Notes under the pieces: generated by a model
Told to the model about the DNA's origin: nothing
The model's database searches: none
What the model saw: the letters and a program-made list of their open reading frames with translations, nothing else
Part shown: positions 39,421 through 49,052 of the stretch, piece after piece
Numbering within the stretch: the stretch's first letter is position 1
Layout: every line of letters starts with the position of its first letter
Source of the DNA: G963662675 sp963676845
GTDB taxonomy: Bacteria; Bacteroidota; Bacteroidia; Bacteroidales; Prolixibacteraceae
DNA length: 64,000 nucleotides
Direction: 5' to 3'
NCBI GenBank assembly: GCA_963676845.2
Contig: CAXXKK010000006.1
Location: forward strand, 127,966 to 191,965
Made by a program: the position numbers and the translations under genes

Positions 39421-40293
39421 ATGAAGAAACACATTCAACGTGTTGCTGCTATACATGACTTAAGCGGATTTGGGAAAGCATCACTTACTGTTATTATTCC
39501 TGTATTGTCTTCAATGGGGGTGCAGGTATGTCCATTGCCTACGGCTGTGCTCTCTTCGCACAGTGCTTATCCCGGATTCCATTCCAAAGATTTGACAGAT
39601 GAACTTCCTCAAATGATTGACCATTGGAAGAAACTAAATCTCCAGTTTGATGCAATTTATTCAGGATACCTGGCTGCTGTTGGGCAAATCGACATGGTGA
39701 AAAATTTCATCCAGGATTTTCAGGCCGATGACCAGCTTGTCGTTGTGGATCCCGTGTTAGGGGATAATGGGAAGTTGTACACAGCTTTTAAGCCGGATAT
39801 GATTGATAAAATGCGGGAGCTTGTGCAATATGCCGAAGTAATTACCCCAAACCTCACCGAGGCTGCTTTTCTTTTAGGTGAAGATTACACAAAAGATATT
39901 GACATTCAGGAATTAAAGGAATGGGCTGTCCGGCTTTCAGAAATGGGCCCCAGTCAGGTAATAATTACCAGCGTGCCCGATCTGCATAAAGCAAACAATA
40001 CTTCTGTTATAGCGTTAAATGCATTAGATAATCGTTATTGGCGTGTGGGGTGTGACTACTTTCCAGCCAATTACCCGGGAACAGGTGACGCCTTTGCCAG
40101 TGTGATGGTCGGATCTTTGTTGCAGGGAGATAGCCTGCCAATAGCTCTTGATCGTGCAGTTCGCTTTATTTCATTAGGTGTTCGGGCAACATTCGGACAT
40201 GATCATAGTCCGGCTGAAGGTATTTTAATTGAAAAAGTTTTGCCTTCGCTGAATGCTCCTGTTCAAATAAGTAGTTATCAGATTTTGGATTGA
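39421..40293 (+). CDS. Pyridoxal/pyridoxamine kinase family protein
   Basis: A ribokinase-fold PdxK/PdxY-type kinase of 290 residues: RVAAIHDLSGFGKASLTVI at the start, VCPLPTAVLSSHSAYPGF (substrate side), YSGYLAAVGQ, VVVDPVLGDNGKLY, then ITPNLTEAAFLLGE and the catalytic anion-hole GTGDAFASVMVG near 220. It would phosphorylate pyridoxal, pyridoxamine or pyridoxine with ATP in B6 salvage. The sequence clearly excludes the ThiD-type insert. The HAD phosphatase gene starts 8 nt downstream, so the two may act in one vitamin-phosphate context (inference). Confidence 0.88.
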   Translation: MKKHIQRVAAIHDLSGFGKASLTVIIPVLSSMGVQVCPLPTAVLSSHSAYPGFHSKDLTDELPQMIDHWKKLNLQFDAIYSGYLAAVGQIDMVKNFIQDFQADDQLVVVDPVLGDNGKLYTAFKPDMIDKMRELVQYAEVITPNLTEAAFLLGEDYTKDIDIQELKEWAVRLSEMGPSQVIITSVPDLHKANNTSVIALNALDNRYWRVGCDYFPANYPGTGDAFASVMVGSLLQGDSLPIALDRAVRFISLGVRATFGHDHSPAEGILIEKVLPSLNAPVQISSYQILD

Positions 40294-40300
40294 AAAACGT

Positions 40301-41134
40301 ATGAAAGAGAAGATTGAGTTGGTGGCAACAGATTTGGATGGAACTCTACTAAGAAACGATAAATCCATATCTTCTGAAGATCTTGAAATGCTCAAGCATT
40401 TAGGAGAACAGAAAATCGTGAGAGTTCTGGCTACGGGAAGAAATTTCAGGAAAGTTCGGGAAGTTATTCATGAAAATGTTCCGGTCGATTATGTCGCATT
40501 TTCTTCGGGAGCAGGTATATACGACTTTCAAAACAGAGAACTTATTTATTACCAAAATATTGAAAATAATAATGCCAATGTAATTATTCGGCATTTATTG
40601 CAGCACGACCTTAATTTCTACCTTTTCCGTGCTATCCCAGAAAATCATAAGTGTTGGTATCATAAAGGAAATAAGAAATGTGAAGAGTTTGAACGGTATT
40701 TCATCATACATCGTGATTATACAGAACTCTTACCGGAAACAGGAAAAATTGAAATTGATGCATGCCAGTTTTTAATCATCTTTGAAAATGAAACTGAATT
40801 TAAAGAATTTGAGCTTGAACTGAAAAAAGAGATACGTGATATTAAAATTGTTCGGGCAAGCTCACCATTGGATACCGGTTATGTTTGGATGGAAATCTTT
40901 CATAGCTCAGTTTCAAAAGGAAATGCCGTTAAATATATCTGTGATCAAAAAAATATAAAAGTTGAAAATACTCTAAGTATCGGAAATGATTATAATGACA
41001 CCGATTTGCTTGATTTAACTCCTTTCTCTTACCTAACAGGCAATGGTCCCTTAGATTTAAAATTGAAATACCGTGAAGCTCCGTCAAATGAAAACAATGC
41101 TTTCAGTGTTTCGATAAAAAATCATTTATTATAA
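40301..41134 (+). CDS. HAD-superfamily hydrolase, Cof type
   Basis: A 277-residue phosphatase. Motif I is VATDLDGTLLRND (nucleophile and acid Asp), motif II lies in VRVLATGRNF, Lys of motif III in SVSKGNAVKYICD, and motif IV is GNDYNDTDLLDL. The central cap is type C2, as in Cof/YbjI phosphatases that act on sugar phosphates, flavin or pyridoxal phosphates. It lies 8 nt after the pyridoxal-kinase-like gene and 32 nt before the M16 gene. Substrate is not readable. Confidence 0.88.
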   Translation: MKEKIELVATDLDGTLLRNDKSISSEDLEMLKHLGEQKIVRVLATGRNFRKVREVIHENVPVDYVAFSSGAGIYDFQNRELIYYQNIENNNANVIIRHLLQHDLNFYLFRAIPENHKCWYHKGNKKCEEFERYFIIHRDYTELLPETGKIEIDACQFLIIFENETEFKEFELELKKEIRDIKIVRASSPLDTGYVWMEIFHSSVSKGNAVKYICDQKNIKVENTLSIGNDYNDTDLLDLTPFSYLTGNGPLDLKLKYREAPSNENNAFSVSIKNHLL

Positions 41135-41166
41135 ATTTGATATTGAAAACATAACATAGCTATTAC

Positions 41167-43971
41167 ATGAAAAAATTAATCAATCTCTTGTTCATTCTTT
41201 TTGTCGTATCTGTTAGTGCACAGGAAAGTATAAACCTTGATGATTTAATTCCTGAAGACCCAAAAGTAAATAAAGGCGTTCTTGAAAATGGGATGACTTA
41301 TTATGTGAGATCGAATAGTAAGCCTGAAAACAGAACGATGCTCTATCTTGTTGTTCGTGCCGGATCGGTAGATGAAGATGACGACCAAAAAGGTCTGGCT
41401 CATTTTGCTGAGCATATGGCATTCAATGGAACTACAAATTTTCCTAAAAATGAATTGGTAAGTTACCTCGAATCTATAGGAATGGAGTTTGGGCCGGAGG
41501 TAAATGCATATACGAGCTTTGACGAAACGGTTTACATGATCCAAGTTCCTCTTGACCAGGACGAGTATGTTGAAAAAGGTTTGCAGGTTATGTATGACTG
41601 GGCTTGCCAGATAACAGATTCGGATGAAGAAATAGAAAAGGAGAGAGGTGTTATTCATGAGGAATGGAGAATGGGACGAGGTGCTGATGAACGGATGATG
41701 CAGGAATGGCTTCCTGTATTTTTACACGGTAGTAAATATGCAGAACGTCTTCCTATTGGAGACATTAATATAGTTGATAATGCTCCACCTGAAGCTTTAA
41801 GACGTTTTCGCAATGATTGGTATCGTCCGGATTTGCAAGCAATAATTGCTGTTGGCGATTTTGATCAGGAAGAAATGACCCAACGGATTATTGAAAAGTT
41901 CTCTCAGATTCCTAAAGCTGAGAATCCCCGAGAAAAAGTGTATTATGATATTCCTGAACATGATGAAACTTTGGTGTCGGTATCAACCGATAAAGAAGCT
42001 GTTTATCCAATCATCAATATTTATTATAAACATCCTTTGAAAATCACAAAGACAATTGGTGATTACAGAGAAGGGATGTTGCACAATCTTTTCAATGTAT
42101 TAATTAATCTTCGGTTAAGCGAATTAACTCAATCTGAGAATCCACCATTTATTGCCGCAGGAGCAGGATATTCTGCATTGTACGGTCCATCAAGTGTATA
42201 TTATTCTACAGCATATTGTCAAAATGGACAAGTTGAGAAGGGGCTTGAGGCGTTAATAAAAACTAATGAGCGTGTTAAAAGATATGGTTTTACAGAAACA
42301 GAGTTGGTGAGGGCAAAACTTTCATTGATGTCTTCGGTGGGAATGGCATACAATGAGCGGGATAAGCAGGAGTCAAGTTCTTATGCTGATGAATATACTC
42401 GCAACTTTTTAGTTACAAAGGAAGCATTTCCTGGTATTGAAAATGAATATAAATATTATCAAACTTTTCTTTCAGACATTACAATTGATGAGCTAAACGC
42501 ACTTGCAACTAAGTGGATAACCGACAAAAACAGGGTTGTTATTTTAACTGCACCTGAAATTGATGGTGTTTCAGTTCCTTCAGAGGATGAGCTTTTAGCT
42601 GTTTTTAAGAATGTTGAAAACCAGGAGATAGATGCCTATGAAGATGTTGTGCTGGATGAGCAGCTAGTCGATGATGCTGAGATAAATTCGGGAGCAATTA
42701 CTTCTGAAAGATACATTGAAGAAGTTGATGCTTATGAGTGGACGCTTTCGAACGGTGCTACAGTTGTTGTTAAACCCACCGATTTCCAGGATGATGAGAT
42801 TTTATTTACGTCATATAGCCTTGGTGGTAATTCTTTATACGGGCAAGAGATGGATGTGTCGGCTGATTTTGCTGCTACAATTGTAGGCATGAGTGGGATC
42901 GCCAATTTTGACAATGTAACTTTAAACAAGTTACTTTCCGGAAAGACATTCTCAATCTCACCATTTATAAATGATTTAACTGAAGGTTTTTCAGGAAGTT
43001 CATCTGTAAAAGATGTTGAAAGTATGCTACAGATGTTGTATCTGTATTTTACCGATCTTCGGGTTGATCAGCAAGCTTTTTCATCGTACATGCAGCGTTA
43101 TAACGCATTGTTGGAAAACCTGGATGCTTCGCCAGAAGAGGCATATAGTGATACATTGTCGGTTGTGTCTGTAAATTATCATCCCCGAAAAAGACCCTTA
43201 ACTCAAGAAGTGTTAAAAGAAGCTGATTTTGATGCAATTAATAAAATTGCTCACGAACGTTTCTCAAATGCCTCTGATTATAAATTCTTTTTTGTCGGTA
43301 ATATTAACATGGACACCTTTAAATCAATGATAGAAAAATATATCGGTTCTATTCCATCTGTAAATAATCAGGAAATGTGGAAAGATCTGGGGATTGAAGA
43401 ACCGGAAGGTGTAGTGTCTAAAAAAGTATATAAAGGACAAGAAGCTAAAAGTATCAATTACACTATTTTCCATGGAGACTTTGATTATACAAGTAAAAAT
43501 ATAATTGAACTGGATGCAGTAAGCAAGATTCTGGATACTCGTTTATTGGAAGTCATCCGTGAAGAAATGAGCAGTGTGTATTCAATTGGGGCAAGTCCTT
43601 CTGTAAGTAAGTATCCTGATTCGGAGTACAGTATTTCGATTTCTTATGGAACAGATCCGGATAAAGTGGATGAACTGAATGAAGCTATTTTTGCAGAAAT
43701 CAGGAATATTGCAGAGAATGGTATAAGCGAGGAAGATTTGCAAAAAGCAAAAGAAAAATTGTATCGTGAACGAGAAACCAATTTAAAGGAGAATAGCTAT
43801 TGGTTAAGTAAATTACGTAGTACATACATGAATAAGAATGGTGATTTTAGCGATTTTTCGGATTATAATGACATAGTTTCCGGTCTTACAATAAGTGATA
43901 TACAAGATGCAGTAGGAATGTATTTTAATTTTGATAATTACTATAGTGTAACCTTAATGCCGGAGAAATAA
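41167..43971 (+). CDS. M16-family zinc peptidase, exported, two-domain
   Basis: A 934-residue protein with a signal peptide (MKKLINLLFILFVVSVSAQ) and the inverted zinc motif HFAEH (~78-82) in GLAHFAEHMAFNGTTNF. The third ligand Glu is expected in EKERGVIHEEWRMGRG (~160). A second M16-like half without the zinc site begins near 520 (EWTLSNGATVVVKPTDFQDD). This resembles the pitrilysin-type clam-shell peptidases that digest peptides in the periplasm. The Bacteroidota PqqL-like group has the same length. ATG 41167 is well placed for the leader. Confidence 0.92.
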   Translation: MKKLINLLFILFVVSVSAQESINLDDLIPEDPKVNKGVLENGMTYYVRSNSKPENRTMLYLVVRAGSVDEDDDQKGLAHFAEHMAFNGTTNFPKNELVSYLESIGMEFGPEVNAYTSFDETVYMIQVPLDQDEYVEKGLQVMYDWACQITDSDEEIEKERGVIHEEWRMGRGADERMMQEWLPVFLHGSKYAERLPIGDINIVDNAPPEALRRFRNDWYRPDLQAIIAVGDFDQEEMTQRIIEKFSQIPKAENPREKVYYDIPEHDETLVSVSTDKEAVYPIINIYYKHPLKITKTIGDYREGMLHNLFNVLINLRLSELTQSENPPFIAAGAGYSALYGPSSVYYSTAYCQNGQVEKGLEALIKTNERVKRYGFTETELVRAKLSLMSSVGMAYNERDKQESSSYADEYTRNFLVTKEAFPGIENEYKYYQTFLSDITIDELNALATKWITDKNRVVILTAPEIDGVSVPSEDELLAVFKNVENQEIDAYEDVVLDEQLVDDAEINSGAITSERYIEEVDAYEWTLSNGATVVVKPTDFQDDEILFTSYSLGGNSLYGQEMDVSADFAATIVGMSGIANFDNVTLNKLLSGKTFSISPFINDLTEGFSGSSSVKDVESMLQMLYLYFTDLRVDQQAFSSYMQRYNALLENLDASPEEAYSDTLSVVSVNYHPRKRPLTQEVLKEADFDAINKIAHERFSNASDYKFFFVGNINMDTFKSMIEKYIGSIPSVNNQEMWKDLGIEEPEGVVSKKVYKGQEAKSINYTIFHGDFDYTSKNIIELDAVSKILDTRLLEVIREEMSSVYSIGASPSVSKYPDSEYSISISYGTDPDKVDELNEAIFAEIRNIAENGISEEDLQKAKEKLYRERETNLKENSYWLSKLRSTYMNKNGDFSDFSDYNDIVSGLTISDIQDAVGMYFNFDNYYSVTLMPEK

Positions 43972-44059
43972 AAATTGACAGAATTTTTAATTCCGATTTT
44001 AAACCTTCTTTTGGACCAATAGTCAAAAGTGTCGGTTATTCTAATAAAATTATTTAATC

Positions 44060-44587
44060 ATGAAAAAAGCTTTATTGTTAGTAGTCCTTTTCGTGGGTGT
44101 TATTTCACTGGCTCAGGCACAACGAGGAGGTGCAGAAAGACCAGGTTCTGCAATGCCACAAAGACCGGGAGCTATGCCCGAAAGGCCAGGTGCATCTCAA
44201 GCAGGACAAGGTTTTGGCATGAGAGGTGGTAATCAAATTGATGATCTAAAAGAAACTTTGAGCCTAACTGATGAACAGGTGAGCCAGATTGAAAAAATCA
44301 TTGAAGAATCCAGAAACAATATACAAGGTAGTTTCGGTGGCGGTCAAGGTGGTTTTAATCCAGGCGAAATGTCTGAGGAAGAAATGCAGGCGATGCGTTC
44401 ACAAATGGAGTCTATGCGCGAACAAATGCAAGCAAGAACTGAAGAACAACAAAATAAAATAAAGGAAGTCTTAACAGAAGAACAAAAGGCTAAATACGAA
44501 ACCTACCTGGAAGAAAGAACTCAGCAAATGAGACAGGGTGGGTTCCCTGGTGGTGGAGGTGGAGGCTTCCCCGGAGGAGGAAATTAA
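44060..44587 (+). CDS. Spy/CpxP-like exported protein with Pro-Gly repeats
   Basis: A signal peptide (MKKALLLVVLFVGVISLAQA) is followed by an R/P/G-rich region with imperfect repeats (RPGSAMPQRPGAMPERPGAS). Helical segments follow: LSLTDEQVSQIEKIIEESRN and VLTEEQKAKYETYLEERTQQ, which fit the LTxxQ motif of Spy/CpxP-type periplasmic proteins. The middle is Met/Gln-rich (MSEEEMQAMRSQMESMREQM) and the end is Gly-rich (GGFPGGGGGGFPGGGN). A chaperone or metal-stress role is family-based inference. It is followed by its own terminator. Confidence 0.75.
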   Translation: MKKALLLVVLFVGVISLAQAQRGGAERPGSAMPQRPGAMPERPGASQAGQGFGMRGGNQIDDLKETLSLTDEQVSQIEKIIEESRNNIQGSFGGGQGGFNPGEMSEEEMQAMRSQMESMREQMQARTEEQQNKIKEVLTEEQKAKYETYLEERTQQMRQGGFPGGGGGGFPGGGN

Positions 44588-44610
44588 CCTAAATAAATGT
44601 AAAACACTTT

Positions 44611-44643
44611 AGGCTGTCTTGATTTTTCAAGGCAGCTTTTTTT
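44611..44643 (+). terminator. Terminator of the Spy-like gene
   Basis: AGGCTGTCTTGA and TCAAGGCAGCTT pair (G-U pairs included) with a T-rich loop and end in a long T-run. Confidence 0.85.
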
Positions 44644-44801
44644 ATCCTTCATTAAAACGTCTTTGACCCTCTTTTTTTCATCGTTCATCGAAAGAATGAG
44701 ACTTTGCTGTAACAGATACCCTTCTCGTCCGTCTATTGGAGTAAACAGTTTATTTTTTAGAAACAAAACAAAAAATATTAACCCAATAAAAAAGCAAAGT
44801 T

Positions 44802-45272
44802 ATGAAACGCAATGGATTAAAATCATTATTTATCATCTCAGTAATTACTCTTCTGGCATTTCCATTTAACACTATGGCAACTGGAGTTTTTAGTAATTAC
44901 ACGATCACATCTGTCGAAAAACAAGAATTAAATGATGGTGTTGAATGCGGGTGGATTTTATCTTATGGTGAAGATTGTATACCTGTTCAGATTTGCAAGC
45001 ACTCAAATAAAAAGAACAATGTGTATGTAGTTCGTACAGACTATTTTGAAGTTGCCTACATCAGCGATAAAAAAGGATTTGGTACAGGTAATCTAAAAAG
45101 TGATTATCGTACTATTCCTGAAGAACTTACCAATCAGGTAGTGAATTACGAAGAAGTTCAAAATCAACGTGTAATTACACAAAGTGAAGTAGATGATGAT
45201 ACCGCTTTATCCCTTATTGCGAATTATTTACCGAACCTGGTAAATTCTAAGTATCAGCACATACTTAATTAG
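44802..45272 (+). CDS. Exported hypothetical protein
   Basis: 156 residues with a signal peptide (MKRNGLKSLFIISVITLLAF, cleaved near MATG). The mature part has three Cys (VECGWILSYGEDCIPVQICK) that could form disulphides, then a Thr/Glu/Gln-rich half. I do not recognise a family. It is followed directly by a strong terminator and preceded by ~215 nt including the terminator of the previous gene, so it is a single-gene transcript. Confidence 0.65.
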   Translation: MKRNGLKSLFIISVITLLAFPFNTMATGVFSNYTITSVEKQELNDGVECGWILSYGEDCIPVQICKHSNKKNNVYVVRTDYFEVAYISDKKGFGTGNLKSDYRTIPEELTNQVVNYEEVQNQRVITQSEVDDDTALSLIANYLPNLVNSKYQHILN

Positions 45273-45296
45273 TAATTTTAATAATTAAACAGCACG

Positions 45297-45329
45297 AAGG
45301 CCGTTTCTCCCCTTGAAACGGCCTTTTTT
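45297..45329 (+). terminator. Terminator of the exported hypothetical gene
   Basis: AAGGCCGTTTC-TCCCCTT-GAAACGGCCTT plus T-run; perfect 11-bp stem. It touches the end of the converging small gene at 45328. Confidence 0.93.
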
Positions 45330-45510
45330 ATATGCACCCACACACGAAGCCATCTGCGAGTCCTTCAATTAGTTCAGCTACAGTTTTCTTCTCATCCTCT
45401 GTACCTAAACAGTTATTGCATACAGGTAAATTAACTTCAGTATTTACAGAACATGACCCTTTTTCAATAGGGATACCACAAACAAAACATTTTGAACTAA
45501 AATCTGTCAT
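45328..45510 (-). CDS. Small Cys-rich zinc-ribbon-like protein
   Basis: 60 residues from ATG 45510 (a GTG two codons earlier is in frame). Two CxxC pairs, KCFVCGIPIEKGSC and LPVCNNCLGTEDEKK, suggest a zinc ribbon. Two more Cys end the protein (DGFVCGCI). No signal peptide. Such tiny zinc proteins are often missed in annotation. The coding nature is supported by motif spacing but not by family recognition. It is antisense to no other gene and converges on the preceding gene. Confidence 0.6.
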   Translation of the reverse strand: MTDFSSKCFVCGIPIEKGSCSVNTEVNLPVCNNCLGTEDEKKTVAELIEGLADGFVCGCI

Positions 45511-45684
45511 CTTCACAAAATTTGCATCAAAATAAATGAATCTATTCCTATTAGATGATAAGATTAACCGAGTTAATTCAATAGGTTAACTTATACATAA
45601 ACTGCAATTTTGTCTGGTTAAATGAAAAGGCATTATTATTGAAAAAAAAGAGGAAGCTTACAATCATACTTATATCAATATAAT

Positions 45685-45692
45685 TACTTTTG
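45685..45692 (+). promoter_or_regulatory. -7 element of secA-lgt
   Basis: TACTTTTG, a full match to TAnnTTTG, 37 nt before the secA start. The -33 TTG is not evident. Confidence 0.5.
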
Positions 45693-45728
45693 TAGGAATT
45701 GAATAGAAACTGAAGAAAACATTCTATA

Positions 45729-48700
45729 ATGGCATTTATAAATAAAGTCCTTGGAAAATTTCTGGGAAACAAGTCCGACCGGGATCTAAAAGAAGTTACC
45801 CCTCTTTTAGATAAAATTAAAGAAGAATATAAACGTATAACAAAGCTTTCTAATGATGGCCTTCGTGAAGAGTCTGAAAAGTTAAAGCAACAAATACGTG
45901 AATATGTCAAAGGCGAAGAAGATCGTATTGCAGAATTGAAGCTGCAAGCAGAGACTGCTGATATTCAGGAAGAAGAAAAAATATATCAGGAAATAGATAA
46001 ACTTGAAGAAGACATAGACACAAAACTTGAAGAAGTTTTAAATGAAATTCTTCCAGCTGCATTTTCTCTGGTTAAGGAAACAGCAAAACGATTTGCTGAA
46101 AATGAAAAAGTAGTTGTAAACGCCAATGATTTTGATAGAGAATTAGCTTCCTATAAAGATAATGTTGAAATTGAAGGAAACAGTGCTATCTGGTATAATA
46201 CATGGAATGCTGGAGGGAATGAAGTTACCTGGGACATGATACACTATGATGTACAGTTGATTGGAGGTATCGTTCTTCACTCTGGTAAAATTGCAGAGAT
46301 GGCTACCGGAGAAGGAAAAACATTAGTAGCGACATTGCCAGTATTTCTGAATGCTTTAGCAGGGAAAGGTGTTCATGTTGTTACAGTGAATGATTACCTG
46401 GCCAAGCGTGACTCCGAATGGATGGGGCCAATCTATGAGTTTCACGGATTGAGTATCGATTGTATCGATAAACATCAGCCAAATTCGGATGCCAGACGCA
46501 AAGCATACAATGCAGATATTACCTATGGAACGAATAATGAGTTTGGGTTTGACTACCTGCGTGACAATATGGCAATAAATGCTAAAGATTTGGTTCAACG
46601 TAAACATCATTATACAATTGTCGATGAGGTTGACTCCGTTTTAGTTGACGATGCCCGAACTCCTTTGATTATTTCAGGTCCTGTACCTAAAGGTGATAAC
46701 CAAAAATTTGAGGAATTAATGCCACGCGTTGAGAAACTGGTTTCTGCACAACGAAATTATACAACTCAATGTCTTACAGATGCAAAAAAACTTCTGGGTA
46801 AAGATAATCCATCAAAAGAAGAAAGAGAAAAAGGCTCAATGGCTTTATTGCGGGCACATAAAGGTATGCCTAAAACAAAATCATTGATTAAGTTTTTGAG
46901 CGAAGAGGGGATTAAGGCTGCAATGACAAAGACAGAGAATTATTATATGCAGGAAAATAGCAAAAACATGCATATTGTAACGGATCCTCTGTTTTTTATT
47001 ATTGATGAGAAAACAAATTCGGTAGAAATGACAGATAAGGGAATCGACTTGATCTCATCAGATGTTGACGATCCCGAATTTTTCGTATTGCCGGATGTTG
47101 GAGCTAAGATTGCAGAAATAGAAAATGATTCTGAGTTTCAGGATAAAGAGAAACTGGAGAAAAAAGACATACTTCTTCAGAATTATGCTGTAAAATCTGA
47201 ACGTGTTCATACTATCAATCAGTTGTTAAAAGCCTATGCCATGTTTGAGAAAGATGTGGAATATGTGGTGATTGACAACAAAGTAAAAATTGTTGATGAA
47301 CAAACAGGACGTATCATGGAAGGTCGTCGTTATTCCGATGGGTTGCACCAGGCAATTGAAGCTAAAGAGCGAGTAAAAGTTGAAGCTGCAACACAAACAT
47401 TTGCGACGATCACCCTTCAGAATTACTTCAGAATGTACCACAAACTTTCTGGTATGACTGGTACTGCAGAGACAGAAGCTGGTGAATTCTGGGACATCTA
47501 TGAATTGGATGTGGTGGTAATTCCTACCAATAAGCCAATTGTCCGAGACGACCGAAATGATAAAGTATATAAGACAAAACGTGAAAAATATAATGCCGTA
47601 ATTCAGGAGATTGTTGAATTGCATAAAGCCGGACGTCCTGTTTTGGTTGGTACAACATCGGTAGAAATTTCCGAATTATTGAGTCGTATGTTGAAACTTC
47701 GAGGAATTAAGCACAATGTATTGAACGCAAAATTGCACGCCCGTGAGGCAGACATTGTTGCTGATGCCGGTAAGTCAGGAATGGTTACAATTGCAACCAA
47801 CATGGCCGGTCGTGGTACCGATATTAAATTAACAAAAGAAGTTAAAGATGCCGGGGGTTTGGCAATCATTGGTACTGAGCGTCATGATTCGCGTCGTGTT
47901 GACCGTCAGTTACGTGGTCGTGCCGGACGTCAGGGAGACCCAGGTAGTTCTCAGTTCTTCGTTTCTTTGGAAGATGATTTGATGCGTCTGTTTAATTCAG
48001 ATCGTATTACCGGAATCATGGACCGCTTAGGTTTGGAAGAAGGAGAGGTGATTCAACATTCCATGATTACTAAATCGATTGAACGGGCTCAGAAAAAAGT
48101 GGAAGAAAACAACTTTGGTATTCGTAAGCGTTTGCTTGAGTACGATGATGTGATGAACTCACAACGTGAGGTAATCTATAAAAAACGTCGTCATGCCTTG
48201 TTTGGAGAGCGATTGGATGTGGATATCCTGAATATGATGTATGATTCACTCGAAGCGCTTGTGAATGAATACAATGGTGGTAGTTTTGACGATTTTACGC
48301 TTGAATTAATGCGTTTTATGTCCATAGAACCCGCTGTTTCAGAGGATGAATTTAAGAGCTTGAAACCTGATGAAATTATAGATAAGACTTATCAAAAAAT
48401 GGTTGAGTCATACACTCGTAAGGTTGAGTTAATTGCACAGCAAGCTTTTCCTGTAATTAAAAATGTATACGAGCACAAATCTCATCAATATAAAAACATA
48501 GTTGTTCCAATTACTGATGGTAAGAAGGTTTATCAAATCATCACTAATCTTGAAGATGCCTATAATAACAATGGTAAAGAGTTAGTGAAATCCTATCAGA
48601 AACAAACTATTTTAGCCAATATTGATGACTCATGGAAAGAACAACTCCGTGAGATGGATGATTTGAAACAATCTGTGCAGAATGCTACATACGAACAAAA

Positions 48701-49040
48701 AGATCCATTATTGATTTATAAGTTTGAGTCCTTCAACTTGTTTAAAGTAATGATTCAGAAGGTAAATAAAGAAATTGTTTCAACCTTAATGAAAGGTCAG
48801 ATTCCAATTTCCGATCCGAACCAGGTTCGTGAAGCACAAGCTGCAAAGCGTACTGACATGAGTAAGTACTCTACTCAAAAATCAGAAGCACCGGGAGCAA
48901 CAGGAGAAGGCTCTTCGCAGAAAGAAGAACCAAAGAAAGCTCAGCCTGTTCGGGTTGAGAAAAAAGTAGGTCGTAATGAACCTTGTCCTTGTGGAAGCGG
49001 TAAAAAATATAAAAACTGTCACGGTAAGCAAGCCGAATAA
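45729..49040 (+). CDS. secA: Preprotein translocase ATPase SecA
   Basis: A 1103-residue motor of the Sec export pathway. Walker A MATGEGKTLVATLP is near residue 192, DEAD-type VDEVDSVLVDDARTPLIISG near 298, TNMAGRGTDIKL near 690 and RQLRGRAGRQGDPG near 725. The C-terminal SEC-C zinc domain is GRNEPCPCGSGKKYKNCHG. It is longer than the ~900 residues of E. coli because of extra segments, including a long N-terminal Glu/Lys-rich helix (RIAELKLQAETADIQEEEK), usual in Bacteroidota. lgt starts 12 nt after the stop codon. Confidence 0.97.
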   Translation: MAFINKVLGKFLGNKSDRDLKEVTPLLDKIKEEYKRITKLSNDGLREESEKLKQQIREYVKGEEDRIAELKLQAETADIQEEEKIYQEIDKLEEDIDTKLEEVLNEILPAAFSLVKETAKRFAENEKVVVNANDFDRELASYKDNVEIEGNSAIWYNTWNAGGNEVTWDMIHYDVQLIGGIVLHSGKIAEMATGEGKTLVATLPVFLNALAGKGVHVVTVNDYLAKRDSEWMGPIYEFHGLSIDCIDKHQPNSDARRKAYNADITYGTNNEFGFDYLRDNMAINAKDLVQRKHHYTIVDEVDSVLVDDARTPLIISGPVPKGDNQKFEELMPRVEKLVSAQRNYTTQCLTDAKKLLGKDNPSKEEREKGSMALLRAHKGMPKTKSLIKFLSEEGIKAAMTKTENYYMQENSKNMHIVTDPLFFIIDEKTNSVEMTDKGIDLISSDVDDPEFFVLPDVGAKIAEIENDSEFQDKEKLEKKDILLQNYAVKSERVHTINQLLKAYAMFEKDVEYVVIDNKVKIVDEQTGRIMEGRRYSDGLHQAIEAKERVKVEAATQTFATITLQNYFRMYHKLSGMTGTAETEAGEFWDIYELDVVVIPTNKPIVRDDRNDKVYKTKREKYNAVIQEIVELHKAGRPVLVGTTSVEISELLSRMLKLRGIKHNVLNAKLHAREADIVADAGKSGMVTIATNMAGRGTDIKLTKEVKDAGGLAIIGTERHDSRRVDRQLRGRAGRQGDPGSSQFFVSLEDDLMRLFNSDRITGIMDRLGLEEGEVIQHSMITKSIERAQKKVEENNFGIRKRLLEYDDVMNSQREVIYKKRRHALFGERLDVDILNMMYDSLEALVNEYNGGSFDDFTLELMRFMSIEPAVSEDEFKSLKPDEIIDKTYQKMVESYTRKVELIAQQAFPVIKNVYEHKSHQYKNIVVPITDGKKVYQIITNLEDAYNNNGKELVKSYQKQTILANIDDSWKEQLREMDDLKQSVQNATYEQKDPLLIYKFESFNLFKVMIQKVNKEIVSTLMKGQIPISDPNQVREAQAAKRTDMSKYSTQKSEAPGATGEGSSQKEEPKKAQPVRVEKKVGRNEPCPCGSGKKYKNCHGKQAE

Positions 49041-49052
49041 AAATAATAATCC

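Noticed and set aside
47226..47624. Long minus-strand ORFs inside secA and other large genes
   Set aside because: They mirror well-supported genes on the other strand and lack start signals and domain text.
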